A stretch of DNA of 16,469 nt, from NCBI GenBank assembly GCA_045114665.1, contig JBGUKW010000302.1:1-16469 (forward strand), in the 5' to 3' direction. The notes under the pieces are model-generated. The model saw only the letters and a program-made list of their open reading frames with translations, was not told the DNA's origin and ran no database searches. The translations under genes were made by a program, and so were the position numbers. This DNA comes from CADAWZ01 sp045114665. Lineage in GTDB: Bacteria > Vulcanimicrobiota > CADAWZ01. Of this stretch, positions 6,908 to 14,523 are shown one piece after another; within the stretch, counting starts at the first letter, position 1, and each line of letters starts with the position of its first letter.

Positions 6908-7991
6908 CTATTTTTTCTTTGAGCCTCTCATAATCTTTTTTAGCTTTTAAATGTTTATCGTATAGGTCCATATATTCATCATTATCTCCATTGTTTTTAT
7001 TTATATTTGCCAATCGAAGCCATTCATCCATAGCATCTTTATAACATTTCAAAGCATTGTCAAAATTTTTTTCTGTTCCTAAGCCATTTTCATATAAATA
7101 TCCCAAACGATAATTTGCTTTGCTGTAATTTTTAAATGCAAGTGGTTTATATAGTTCAAATGCTTTTTTATAGTCTTGTTTTGTTCCATAGCCATTTTCA
7201 TACATAATAGCAAGATCATAAGTAGCAAAAGAATAACGAGTATCTTCACCTGCTTTTTTAAACCATTCAAATGCTTTGTCATAATCTTTTGGAATGCCTT
7301 TTTTTCCTTGAAAATAGAGCTTACCTATTCTATGGGCTGTTTTAATTTTATCATCATAGTTGTAGTCTGTACTTTTTTCATAACATTTTATAAACATCTC
7401 CAGTGCTTTTTTATAATCTTCTTGACAGCCTTCTCCATATTCATACATATCACCAAGTTTTTTTAATGCAGATATATCTCCCTTATCTGCAAGTTCACTA
7501 TATAATGTAAATGCCCTGTAATAGTCTTCTTTACCCTTAAATTGTCCTTTGTAATATATTTCAGCTAATTTACGCATTGCATTGAGATTTAAATTTGAAG
7601 CAGATTGTTTATATAATTCCATAGCTTTTTCTGAATATAAAATATCCCTTTGGGTCATTTGTCTAAATGATTTATGTGACATTTTACTTGCATCATAATA
7701 TTTTTCAGCAAGTTCATATTGTGCTTCACTGTCTCCATTTGTAGCTTTTGTTTGTAATTCTTTAGTTTTTTTATCAAGTATAGATATAAATAAATTGTTA
7801 CCTAAATAGTCAAAATTGGATTTGTCAGAATAAGCATTATAAGTAAAATACAAGATTGCGATAGATATTCCAAAAATAAATATAGTAGATACTATCAATC
7901 CAATTATAGATATTCGTGCAATTTTTTTTATTTTTTCTTTATCTTTTTCACTTAATTTACTTTTTGATTTTGGATAATATTCTTTATTCAT
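6891..7991 (-). CDS. Membrane-anchored Sel1-repeat protein
   Basis: A 366-residue protein with a lysine-rich cytoplasmic N-terminus, one membrane segment at about residues 27-52 (ISIIGLIVSTIFIFGISIAI), and then some six to seven Sel1-like repeats facing outward. The repeats are less regular than in the 4728-5783 lipoprotein, and several carry insertions such as KCYEKSTDYNYDD. The C-terminus is a charged helix (KHLKAKKDYERLKEKIE). AAAGGAT lies eight bases before the ATG. It lies 81 bases after the Ro60-like gene, with a terminator between, so it probably has its own weak promoter or uses read-through. Its final codons overlap the remnant leucine-rich-repeat gene, so its native end may have been replaced. 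Binding partner unknown. Confidence 0.85.
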   Translation of the reverse strand: MNKEYYPKSKSKLSEKDKEKIKKIARISIIGLIVSTIFIFGISIAILYFTYNAYSDKSNFDYLGNNLFISILDKKTKELQTKATNGDSEAQYELAEKYYDASKMSHKSFRQMTQRDILYSEKAMELYKQSASNLNLNAMRKLAEIYYKGQFKGKEDYYRAFTLYSELADKGDISALKKLGDMYEYGEGCQEDYKKALEMFIKCYEKSTDYNYDDKIKTAHRIGKLYFQGKKGIPKDYDKAFEWFKKAGEDTRYSFATYDLAIMYENGYGTKQDYKKAFELYKPLAFKNYSKANYRLGYLYENGLGTEKNFDNALKCYKDAMDEWLRLANINKNNGDNDEYMDLYDKHLKAKKDYERLKEKIENNCL

Positions 7992-8024
7992 TTTTTCACA
8001 ATCCTTTAAATTGCGTTTTGTTAT

Positions 8025-8066
8025 AAAAATAAGGCATGAACAAATTTTTTGTTCATGCCTTGTTTT
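8025..8066 (-). terminator. Terminator of the Ro60-like gene
   Basis: The 13-bp perfect stem 8031-8043 / 8049-8061 (aaggcatgaacaa and its complement) has a 5-base loop. On the minus strand it is followed by a T-rich run (8030-8025). The opposite strand also has a T-run, so it could stop transcription both ways. Confidence 0.88.
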
Positions 8067-8072
8067 TGTTGG

Positions 8073-9395
8073 CTATTCTTTTTCTGTTTCGAATTTTTCA
8101 AGTTCTGTTATATAACTGATTACTGATTCAGACCAACCATTTATGTGAATCCATTCATCATAGCCAATTCCTTTTTCGTAGGTAGCTATATTTATTATAT
8201 AACCTTTTCCATTTGGAGGTGGAACTTTATCTGCAGTTTGTTCATCTGTGATTATAACTATCCTGTCATAATCACATTTATTTACTTCATTTACAGCTTT
8301 TCCTAAATATGTTCCCATGGCTTCTTGGGAAGAGGATATGGCTTTTATCAGAGCAAAACCTCTTACATCATTTTTTACTTCAACAACTTTATTTGAGAAA
8401 GTAAAAATTCTCACATCTTCACAGACTTCTTTCATCAAAACAGCAAGTCCATTAGAAGCATCAAATCTTGACATGTCTGATTTTCTTGAAATATAAGAAT
8501 ACATAGAGGCAGAAGCATCACACAATAAAATTGTTTTGCCTTTTAGTTTTTCCATTGACGAGATAGATTTTAACATTGTCTCTTCTAATTCTTTTTCAAA
8601 TCCTTCTGCATAAGGAAGTGCAGCTACAAATCTAAATGGCAAAATTTTATCTGCTTTCATTTTTTTGATAGCTGATTTGACCAATTCAGGCTCTACAGCA
8701 ACCGCATTCATATTTCTCAAATTTCTTATTAGTGCCAAATCGCCCAATTTATTCTCTTTTAGAAGTCTTTCCCAAGCAGTTTTTTTGTCTTCTCCTGATG
8801 AAAGAGCTGTTTCCCAAGTGTCAGGTATTTGTAGTTCGTTATTTATAAGCCTTTTCCAAAGATCTTCCTGCTTTTTATCTTTTGGCTTTGGGTGGGTGAG
8901 AAATAGAACATCTTTTAATTTGATTGCAACTTTTCTATTATATTTTGCAAGTTGATATTCACCAAATTTTTTGAAAGCATTTCCAAGCCCTTTTTTTACT
9001 TGTTTAGAAAGTGGAACTTTTCCATCTTTCCAATATATTGCAAGAAATTCTCCCAATTCATCTGGTCTTTGGATTATTTTTTCAAGACCTTCTGAAACCA
9101 AATGTTTATGAGTTTCTAATTTTGCCATTTCTCTAAGAATCAAAAGACCTACATGTCTAATGTTCATTTTTTCTCTTGCTTCAATAACGATTTTTAATGC
9201 CTCTTCAGGTGTTGTATGTGGAGTTATTGCCTTTATTCTTTCTGCTATAGTTTGACCTGACTCATAAAATTCGTCTTCCCATAATAAGCATGACATTACA
9301 GACCTTCTGAGTTGTTCATCAGGTTTTATAGTAGATGCTTTTGAACCTTCATGAGTTTTTGGAAAGTTTGCATTTTTTGTGTTTATTTTTGCCAT
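8073..9395 (-). CDS. Ro60-like RNA-binding protein (TROVE + von Willebrand A)
   Basis: A 440-residue protein of the Ro60/Rsr type, which binds misfolded or non-coding RNA and Y RNA and, in some bacteria, guides PNPase in RNA decay. Residues about 20-280 form the helical TROVE ring. The short (LRRSVMSCLLWEDEFYESG) opening and the RNLRNM stretch near 224-229 fit bacterial members. A vWA domain follows with a complete metal site: DASAS at 293-297, Thr362 in GTYLG, Asp384 in ITDEQ. It is shorter than the ~530 residues of animal and Deinococcus proteins. GGAGG lies four bases before the ATG. Adenosine deaminase ends 59 bases upstream, with no clear terminator between, so the two may be co-transcribed. 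No Y-RNA-like gene can be recognised in the short gaps on either side. Confidence 0.88.
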   Translation of the reverse strand: MAKINTKNANFPKTHEGSKASTIKPDEQLRRSVMSCLLWEDEFYESGQTIAERIKAITPHTTPEEALKIVIEAREKMNIRHVGLLILREMAKLETHKHLVSEGLEKIIQRPDELGEFLAIYWKDGKVPLSKQVKKGLGNAFKKFGEYQLAKYNRKVAIKLKDVLFLTHPKPKDKKQEDLWKRLINNELQIPDTWETALSSGEDKKTAWERLLKENKLGDLALIRNLRNMNAVAVEPELVKSAIKKMKADKILPFRFVAALPYAEGFEKELEETMLKSISSMEKLKGKTILLCDASASMYSYISRKSDMSRFDASNGLAVLMKEVCEDVRIFTFSNKVVEVKNDVRGFALIKAISSSQEAMGTYLGKAVNEVNKCDYDRIVIITDEQTADKVPPPNGKGYIINIATYEKGIGYDEWIHINGWSESVISYITELEKFETEKE

Positions 9396-9454
9396 ATCTC
9401 CTCCCTAAAAACTTAAAAATAACAAAAAATGATTTTTTTCAACCAACTGTATAT

Positions 9455-10669
9455 TTACTTTGTTCTTTTGTTATAAGATTCGTTTACATTATCAAGAGCG
9501 TCTCTATAATTTAACTCTTTTGTAACTCTTGATCTCAATTTTCTCATTGCTTTATAGGCATTAGCAGATTCTGGGAAATAGCAGTTATATAATGCACTGT
9601 TGAATCCGTGTGAAATCAAAATTTTGATGTGATCTAAATCGAGATCAAATGCTTTTGCCACAATGTACAATTCTTTTGTAACAGTTGTATTTGACATCAA
9701 TCTATTGTCAGTACAAATTGTAGTTCTAAGTCTGTTGTCCATATATTTCTTTAATGGATGTTCTTCATATCTTGTGAACTCAGGATTCGTCTGAAGATTG
9801 CTTGTTATACAGACTTCAAGAGGTATTCTCTCATTTGTGACAAATGTCATCAAAAGATCATTTTTATGTAGATTTGTTCCATGTCCGATTCTCTTTGCAT
9901 GGTTATCAACTACTGCTTGTTGAATACTTTCTGGACCAAATGCTTCACCTGCATGTATTGTAATTGGAACATGCCCAGCTGTTGCTATTTCAAATGCTTC
10001 TTTATATCTCTTTGCAGGATTGTCTTTTTCACCGCCTGCTAAGTCGAATCCAACAATATGGTGATCTTTTTTAGCCATGGCTACTGCATGTCTTGCTGTT
10101 TGAACTGCCATTAGAACAGAAGCTGTCTCATAATCAATATATGGAAGTGATTTTAAAAGATTCAATTCAATTCCACAAGGTACAAAATGTCTCATAGCAC
10201 AGATGATAACACCTGTTACAATGTCATATTTTGCTTCTGCTCTTGCAAGACCATTGCAGACTGCAGATGTTATTTCTTCCATTGTAAGACCCTTGTTTGT
10301 GTGAAGAATTGGAGCAAAACGAACTTCAAGATATTTTACATTTTCTTGGGCTGCATCTTCTGCAAGTTCATAAGCAATACGCTCGATTGATTCTGTATCT
10401 TGCATTAATGCACATGTTATATCAAATGCCTTTAAATATCTTTCAAGTGACTTTTCTTCAGAATAAACCATGTCGTCCATGATCAACTGTTCTTCAAGTT
10501 TTGCTCTATCAACAGGAAAAGTTACTCCCTGTTTTCCTATCAAATCAATTATTGTATCAATTCTCAATGAGCCATCAAGATGACAGTGTAGATCGGTTTT
10601 GGGTAATTCAAAAATTGCTTTATATAGAGTGTCTTCTTTGTCTATATGCATAGGAATCTTATTTTCCAT
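9455..10669 (-). CDS. add: Adenosine deaminase
   Basis: A cytoplasmic zinc amidohydrolase converting adenosine or deoxyadenosine to inosine or deoxyinosine. The metal and catalytic set is complete: H28-x-H30 in DLHCHLDGS, FDLAGGE at 208-214, HAGE with His239 and catalytic Glu242, RIGHG with His263, and Asp321 in CTDN. The second Asp of the animal TDD motif is Asn here, which is common in bacterial members of the ADA family. The 404-residue length is longer than the ~340 typical of many, with an N-terminal extension and a charged C-terminal tail. GGAGG (10677-10681) is seven bases before the ATG. The nucleoside transporter at 14524-15744 could supply its substrate, though it is in another unit. 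Confidence 0.93.
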   Translation of the reverse strand: MENKIPMHIDKEDTLYKAIFELPKTDLHCHLDGSLRIDTIIDLIGKQGVTFPVDRAKLEEQLIMDDMVYSEEKSLERYLKAFDITCALMQDTESIERIAYELAEDAAQENVKYLEVRFAPILHTNKGLTMEEITSAVCNGLARAEAKYDIVTGVIICAMRHFVPCGIELNLLKSLPYIDYETASVLMAVQTARHAVAMAKKDHHIVGFDLAGGEKDNPAKRYKEAFEIATAGHVPITIHAGEAFGPESIQQAVVDNHAKRIGHGTNLHKNDLLMTFVTNERIPLEVCITSNLQTNPEFTRYEEHPLKKYMDNRLRTTICTDNRLMSNTTVTKELYIVAKAFDLDLDHIKILISHGFNSALYNCYFPESANAYKAMRKLRSRVTKELNYRDALDNVNESYNKRTK

Positions 10670-10773
10670 AATTTAACCTCCACTTTTTTATTTTTCTTTC
10701 TTCTTTAGTCTGTTGTCTTTTGTTGTTAATAAGTAAAACACGCCATAATTCGATAGTTAAATAATTTGAATTA

Positions 10774-10812
10774 GCAACTTTTGTGAGGTGCATCGCACCT
10801 CACAAAAGTTGC
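10774..10812. repeat. Perfect 18-bp palindrome, possible terminator of the S46 gene
   Basis: Bases 10774-10791 (gcaacttttgtgaggtgc) are exactly complementary to 10795-10812, with loop atc. It lies 11 bases past the stop of the S46 gene (minus strand), where a terminator is expected, but no T-run follows on that strand. Its left arm matches the repeat family at 13426 and 15843, so it may be a repeat-derived hairpin used as a transcript end. Confidence 0.8.
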
Positions 10813-10822
10813 ATATAAAATT

Positions 10823-12892
10823 TTATTTTCCCAATATTTCTTTAGCGAGTTTTTCAGCACCATAGATATTTTTTATAGACTCAATTATACCAGCAGAATG
10901 TACAGATACAGTTCTATTTGCCTTGCCGTCATAGATAAATCTTCCTGGCAAACTTTCGATATTACCATCAAAAGCTAATCCTACAACCTCTCCTTTTTTG
11001 TTGATTATTGGAGAACCTGAATTTCCGCCAGTTATGTCATTGTCTGAAACAAAATTTATAGGGGTTGAAAGATCAATTTTATTTCTTGCATTGAGAACTT
11101 TTTCTGTAACAGTCCAGTCGCCTTGTCCCTCGAATCCATAGTATCTGTCATATAATCCATAGAAAGTTGTAAATGGTGGAGCCATTGTTCCATTCATTTC
11201 GTAACCTTTTACTGTTCCATAAGACATTCTCAATGTGAATGTTGCATCTGGATATATTGTCTTTCCATAGATTTTGAATTTAGCATCAGCTATTTTCTCA
11301 GAAGCAGGAGTTACCATTGGCTCAACTTCTTTTTCTTGCCATTTGATTTCTTTGTAAACCATTGGAGCGATTTTAAGAGCCATTTGAATAAGTGGATCAT
11401 CGCTCTTTTTCATTGCTTCAATTCCGCCTTCAATTAACTGTTTTCTTACTTCTACTGATTGAAGTTTTGTTCCAGCAATAAGCTCTTTTGCTTTTTGAGC
11501 AGGTGTTTTTCCTTCTAAAACAGCTTTCATTGCCTCATCATCTGCTCCCAATTTTTCAAGTGAGAGTTGTAAATTATTTGCGAGCATGACTTCTTCTAAG
11601 TCATTATAAATTGGGGCAGGAGAGAAGTTGATATATTTCCATTCTTCAAGCTGTGAATCATGGTAACCTTTAATTCTATCTTTATCTGGTTTTAATGTTT
11701 CTGTGGCATAGAATACCATTGAAATAGCAAGTTTTGGAAGTGTGTTTCCTGTTATATATCTATGTACGAGTTGGTCATATCTTTTTGCAATTAGTTTCAT
11801 TGCTTTTTCTTTGTCTTTGAAAGCATTTCCAACACTTTTTGAAAGTTCTGGGTCTTTTGCTATTTTTTCTTTTAGTATATTTTCTTTCTGTTCAAGGATA
11901 GAAGTAAATTCACTATTTTTTAGACCAACATATTCAGAACCAAGGGCTTTTTGCGAATTTTCAAGATAGAAAATCAAAGTAGCAGCTCTTCTTTTTTCTT
12001 CTGGACCTCTCTTTGAATATTCATAGAGAGTTTTCAATGAACTGTCTATCATTTCGAGTTTTGTTGGATATGATACATCTCTATTGAATAAAACTTGTGA
12101 ATATGAAAGATCTCTTTTTGTTGTACCAGGATGACCTGAAACAAAGACCAATTCTCCGTCTTTTGCACCTGCTGGATTCATTCTCATGAAGTTTTTGTTT
12201 TGGAGTGGTTTTCCATTTTCATAAACTCTGAAAATAGCATAGTCGAGATCATATCTTGGATATGTGAAATTATCACTTTTTCCGCCAAAAAATGCAGCTT
12301 GTTTTTCAGGAGCCATTACAAGTCTGACATCATGATATTTTTTATATGTATAAAGCCAATATTCGCCACCACCATAGAGGGTTACAACATCCGATCTAAG
12401 ACCTGTTTTGTCGAGATTTTGTTTTTCAATTTCGGCAATTTTTGCTTTTCTTGCTTTTATTGCTTCATCTCCTGTTTTACCTTTTATAGCATTTTGTATA
12501 TCTGGTGTAACATTTTTCATGTCAACTAAAATGTTGAGTTCGAGATCGCTACATTTTACTTCTTTTTCATGGGAATCTGCATAGAATCCGTCTTTTACAA
12601 AATCTTTTGTTTGTGTTGACATTTTTTGAAGTTGACCAACTGCGACATGGTGATTTGTCAAAACAAGTCCTGTTGGTGTTATGAAAGAACCACTTCCACC
12701 ATCATTGAATCTTACGCTTGATAATCTTACATTGTCTATCCATTCTTGCGTTGGTTCAAAATTGTATTTTTGTTTTAGTGTCTTGAGTGGTAGATTATCA
12801 AATGTCCACATGCCCTCTTCTGCAAATGCAGGAACTGTTGCAAGACCTATTAAAAATGTACCAATCATTAACTGTGTAAGAAATTTAAGCAT
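10823..12892 (-). CDS. Exported S46-family dipeptidyl-peptidase (DPP7/DPP11 type)
   Basis: A 689-residue periplasmic serine peptidase that removes dipeptides from peptide N-termini. A signal peptide ends AFA-EE (cleavage after about residue 24). The chymotrypsin-like triad is visible: LTNHH with His82, Asp216 in DLDYAIFRVY, and Ser625 in TGGNSGSP. The residue 18 after the catalytic Ser is Gly643, in AFDGN. At this place DPP7 has Gly and prefers hydrophobic P1, while DPP11 has Arg and takes Asp/Glu, so a DPP7-like preference is inferred. Length is close to the ~710 of the known enzymes. Bacteroidota members have a cysteine after NHH; here it is NHHVAVGQLQ, pointing to a more distant S46 branch. 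An aaggaaggggc stretch precedes the ATG. The gene is a single unit, divergent from the tRNA cluster. Confidence 0.92.
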   Translation of the reverse strand: MLKFLTQLMIGTFLIGLATVPAFAEEGMWTFDNLPLKTLKQKYNFEPTQEWIDNVRLSSVRFNDGGSGSFITPTGLVLTNHHVAVGQLQKMSTQTKDFVKDGFYADSHEKEVKCSDLELNILVDMKNVTPDIQNAIKGKTGDEAIKARKAKIAEIEKQNLDKTGLRSDVVTLYGGGEYWLYTYKKYHDVRLVMAPEKQAAFFGGKSDNFTYPRYDLDYAIFRVYENGKPLQNKNFMRMNPAGAKDGELVFVSGHPGTTKRDLSYSQVLFNRDVSYPTKLEMIDSSLKTLYEYSKRGPEEKRRAATLIFYLENSQKALGSEYVGLKNSEFTSILEQKENILKEKIAKDPELSKSVGNAFKDKEKAMKLIAKRYDQLVHRYITGNTLPKLAISMVFYATETLKPDKDRIKGYHDSQLEEWKYINFSPAPIYNDLEEVMLANNLQLSLEKLGADDEAMKAVLEGKTPAQKAKELIAGTKLQSVEVRKQLIEGGIEAMKKSDDPLIQMALKIAPMVYKEIKWQEKEVEPMVTPASEKIADAKFKIYGKTIYPDATFTLRMSYGTVKGYEMNGTMAPPFTTFYGLYDRYYGFEGQGDWTVTEKVLNARNKIDLSTPINFVSDNDITGGNSGSPIINKKGEVVGLAFDGNIESLPGRFIYDGKANRTVSVHSAGIIESIKNIYGAEKLAKEILGK

Positions 12893-13016
12893 TAGAAGCC
12901 CCTTCCTTATGTATTATTATCAAATATCATACTTTAATATTTCGCCTATAGTGGCAATATTTTCCTGTTTTAAAAAGTTTTTTAAAAAAAAATTAAATTT
13001 TTTTTTTAAAAAACTC

Positions 13017-13045
13017 TTGACAAATATAAAATTAGGTTGTATAAT
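13017..13045 (+). promoter_or_regulatory. Consensus promoter of the tRNA cluster with A/T tract upstream
   Basis: TTGACA at 13017-13022 and TATAAT at 13040-13045 are perfect housekeeping boxes with the ideal 17-bp spacer. The 45 bases before the -35 box are almost pure A and T in alternating runs, as in an UP element. Start expected near 13052, about 15 bases before the first tRNA. Confidence 0.92.
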
Positions 13046-13066
13046 GTCCTCACGTTCAGCGGTAAA

Positions 13067-13138
13067 GGGCCTATAGCTCAGCGGCAGAGCAGTCGGCTCA
13101 TAACCGATCGGTCCCTGGTTCGAACCCGGGTGGGCCCA
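13067..13138 (+). tRNA. tRNA with CAU anticodon, probably Ile2 (else elongator Met)
   Basis: The 72-nt cloverleaf has acceptor gggccta / tgggccc, D-stem gctc/gagc with a short loop, and anticodon stem gtcgg/ccgat with loop ctCATaa. The T-arm is ctggttcgaacccgg (one weak pair) and the discriminator is A. The C4-G69 and C5-G68 pairs are those recognised by TilS, which changes C34 to lysidine, so isoleucine-AUA decoding is favoured. It is not the initiator, because the acceptor starts with a G-C pair. CCA is not encoded. Confidence 0.93.
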
Positions 13139-13185
13139 TTGAGTTACCGTTGAATGCGGAAAGAAAAGTTAAGGCTTTTCAAACC

Positions 13186-13258
13186 GGCCCCGTCGTCTAG
13201 CGGTTAGGACATTACCCTTTCACGGTAGAGATCATGGGTTCGAATCCCATCGGGGTCA
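13186..13258 (+). tRNA. tRNA-Glu (UUC)
   Basis: The 73-nt cloverleaf has acceptor ggccccg / cggggtc with one G-T pair. The D-arm gtctagcggttaggac and the anticodon loop ctTTCac on a ccc-type stem are typical of glutamate tRNA. The T-arm is atgggttcgaatcccat and the discriminator is A. CCA is not encoded. The 47-base spacer before it has a small hairpin (gaaaag/cttttc), perhaps a processing site. Confidence 0.96.
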
Positions 13259-13266
13259 TTTTTTAC

Positions 13267-13340
13267 GGGCGGGTAGCTCAGTTGGTTAGAGCATCTGACT
13301 TACATTCAGGAGGTCCGGGGTTCGAGTCCCTGTTCGCCCA
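13267..13340 (+). tRNA. tRNA-Val (UAC)
   Basis: The 74-nt cloverleaf has acceptor gggcggg / ttcgccc with two G-T pairs next to the core, D-arm gctcagttggttagagc, anticodon stem tctga/tcagg-type with loop ctTACat, T-arm ggggttcgagtccc and discriminator A. CCA is not encoded. It lies eight bases after tRNA-Glu and is the last gene before the terminator. Confidence 0.95.
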
Positions 13341-13345
13341 TTAAT

Positions 13346-13379
13346 AAGAGGCTGTGAAATTTATTTCACAGCCTCTTTT
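13346..13379 (+). terminator. Terminator of the tRNA cluster
   Basis: The 14-bp perfect stem 13346-13359 / 13364-13377 (aagaggctgtgaaa and its complement) has loop ttta and ends in a short T-run. Five bases after tRNA-Val. Confidence 0.93.
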
Positions 13380-13425
13380 ACTTGTGTAAATAGAATAAAA
13401 AAATTGGGCTGTGAAAAAACTCTAA

Positions 13426-13485
13426 ATTAGCAACTTTTGTGCGGTGCAATGCGGGCAAATTTTCTCCTTGCAAGCAAGGAGAAAA
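13426..13485 (+). repeat. Dispersed repeat copy with a 12-bp hairpin
   Basis: The stretch ttagcaacttttgtgcggtg, then caatgcgggcaaatt and ctccttgcaagc, recurs with a few changes at 15843-15892, and its first part at 10771-10791. Inside it ttttctccttgc 13460-13471 pairs exactly with 13474-13485. The reverse complement of the cggtgcaat part returns at 13607-13615, so 13426-13630 could be a small element with imperfect inverted ends. The 300-bp gap 13380-13679 holds no gene beyond this. Confidence 0.75.
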
Positions 13486-13679
13486 AATACTGGAACTGCA
13501 TCACTTTTTCTCGTAGTAGTATCTAAAAAGAAAGCTCCTACTTAAAATATTCTCTATTTTAAATAAAATTAGAAAAATAAAAAGAGAAAAATGTTAAAAT
13601 GAGTGTATTGCACCCAAAAAGGTGCGTAAGTAGATAACAAACTATTTTATTTTTTTACAACACCTAAATTGGAGGTTTT

Positions 13680-14315
13680 ATGAAAATTAGATTAAACGAA
13701 AATGAAAAAAAAATGTTTGAAAAACATCCAAGTTTTATTATTGCTATCTTTTATTTTATATTATTTGCTATTAGTATTGGTTTTATTATTTATTTACATA
13801 AATCAGAGTCAAATAACATTTCTATGGATACAAATTGTTTTTTAAGTACTGGAATTGCTTGCTTTTCTATTGTATTTTTAGTAAAATCTTTGGCTTCATT
13901 TGTTGAATGTATATTAATAACATACATAATAACAAATAAAAGAATTGTTATTCAATCTTTTAATTTAGTAGAAATTAATTTTGATAAAGTTGAATCTATC
14001 GCAACTAATTCTAATTTAATTTTTGAATTATTTGGAGTTGGTACTATTTTAGTAACAGGAACTGGAGGAACTGTATTAAAACTAAAAAATGTTCCTAATT
14101 ATTTAATATTTAGAGAAAATCTTTTAAAAACCCAAGAGAAATTTAATAAGAAAAATCAATCAAATAATGGAAATACTCCTATAAATAATAACATTTTAGT
14201 TCCCCAACGAAGTAAAGTTGATGAATTAAAAGAGTTGAAGGCTCTTTTGGATTCAGGAGCTTTGACACAAGAAGAATTTGATATAGAAAAACAGAAAATT
14301 TTATCTAAAAATTAA
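13680..14315 (+). CDS. Two-helix membrane protein with PH-like (YdbS-type) and SHOCT domains
   Basis: 211 residues in three parts. Two membrane helices lie at about 18-40 and 54-78. A bacterial PH-like domain of the YdbS/bPH_2 type occupies 79-150 (TYIITNKRIVIQSF, INFDKVESI, FGVGTILVTGTGG, then NVPN near the end). A linker rich in Asn precedes a C-terminal SHOCT motif (VDELKELKALLDSGALTQEEFDIEKQKIL), an oligomerisation hairpin often found at protein ends. The cellular role of this architecture is not established. GGAGG at 13671-13675 is close to the ATG (four bases). A small gcacc/ggtgc hairpin lies at 13610-13625. The gene sits between two repeat families inside the split terminator, is AT-richer than the enzymes around it, and may be an acquired gene. 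Confidence 0.8.
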   Translation: MKIRLNENEKKMFEKHPSFIIAIFYFILFAISIGFIIYLHKSESNNISMDTNCFLSTGIACFSIVFLVKSLASFVECILITYIITNKRIVIQSFNLVEINFDKVESIATNSNLIFELFGVGTILVTGTGGTVLKLKNVPNYLIFRENLLKTQEKFNKKNQSNNGNTPINNNILVPQRSKVDELKELKALLDSGALTQEEFDIEKQKILSKN

Positions 14316-14456
14316 AATTAACTCGTTTTGATAGTTGATTAATATTTTACAATATACCAAAATAGCTACTATTTAGAAGCTATGTCATTGCGAGGGAGCT
14401 GTGCGACCGTGGCAATCTCAACCACTTTTTTATTAACTAGCACAACGAGTTAATTT
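14315..14456 (+). mobile_element. 142-bp MITE-like element with 22-bp terminal inverted repeats
   Basis: The left end aaattaactcgttttgatag (14315 on, continuing tt) and the reverse complement of the right end (14456 back) agree in 20 of 22 bases. The interior has the tgtcattgcgagggagctg block through ggcaatctcaacc that recurs at 6681-6722. There is no coding capacity. Its first base is the last base of the upstream stop codon. A TA or TTAA target duplication is possible at the ends (ttaa at both), but cannot be separated from the repeat itself. Confidence 0.75.
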
Positions 14457-14523
14457 ACGAAAATTATATTTTAAAAATACTTTTTTCACAGCCCTAACTA
14501 AAGGGTGAGGGTAAATTTGTAAG

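Larger units (their letters stand above)
13406..14494 (-). terminator. Split Rho-independent terminator, probably that of the nucleoside transporter
   Basis: Bases 13406-13419 (gggctgtgaaaaaa) and 14481-14494 (its exact complement) would form a 14-bp stem. On the minus strand the second arm is followed after two bases by seven T (13403-13397), a standard terminator downstream of the transporter gene. The loop, however, is now 1061 bp and holds a plus-strand gene and two repeat elements. The simplest reading is insertion into the terminator loop. Confidence 0.5.

Noticed and set aside
12681..13076. 131-residue plus-strand open frame across the S46 start and tRNA promoter
   Set aside because: It runs antisense over a clear signal peptide and catalytic region, then through the promoter into the first tRNA; low-complexity Phe/Lys product.
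13067..13138. Initiator tRNA-fMet
   Set aside because: The first acceptor pair is G-C and the anticodon stem lacks the three G-C pairs of initiators.
13380..13679. Y RNA for the Ro60-like protein
   Set aside because: Hairpins are present but they belong to dispersed repeats; no tRNA-like module or Ro-binding stem could be recognised.
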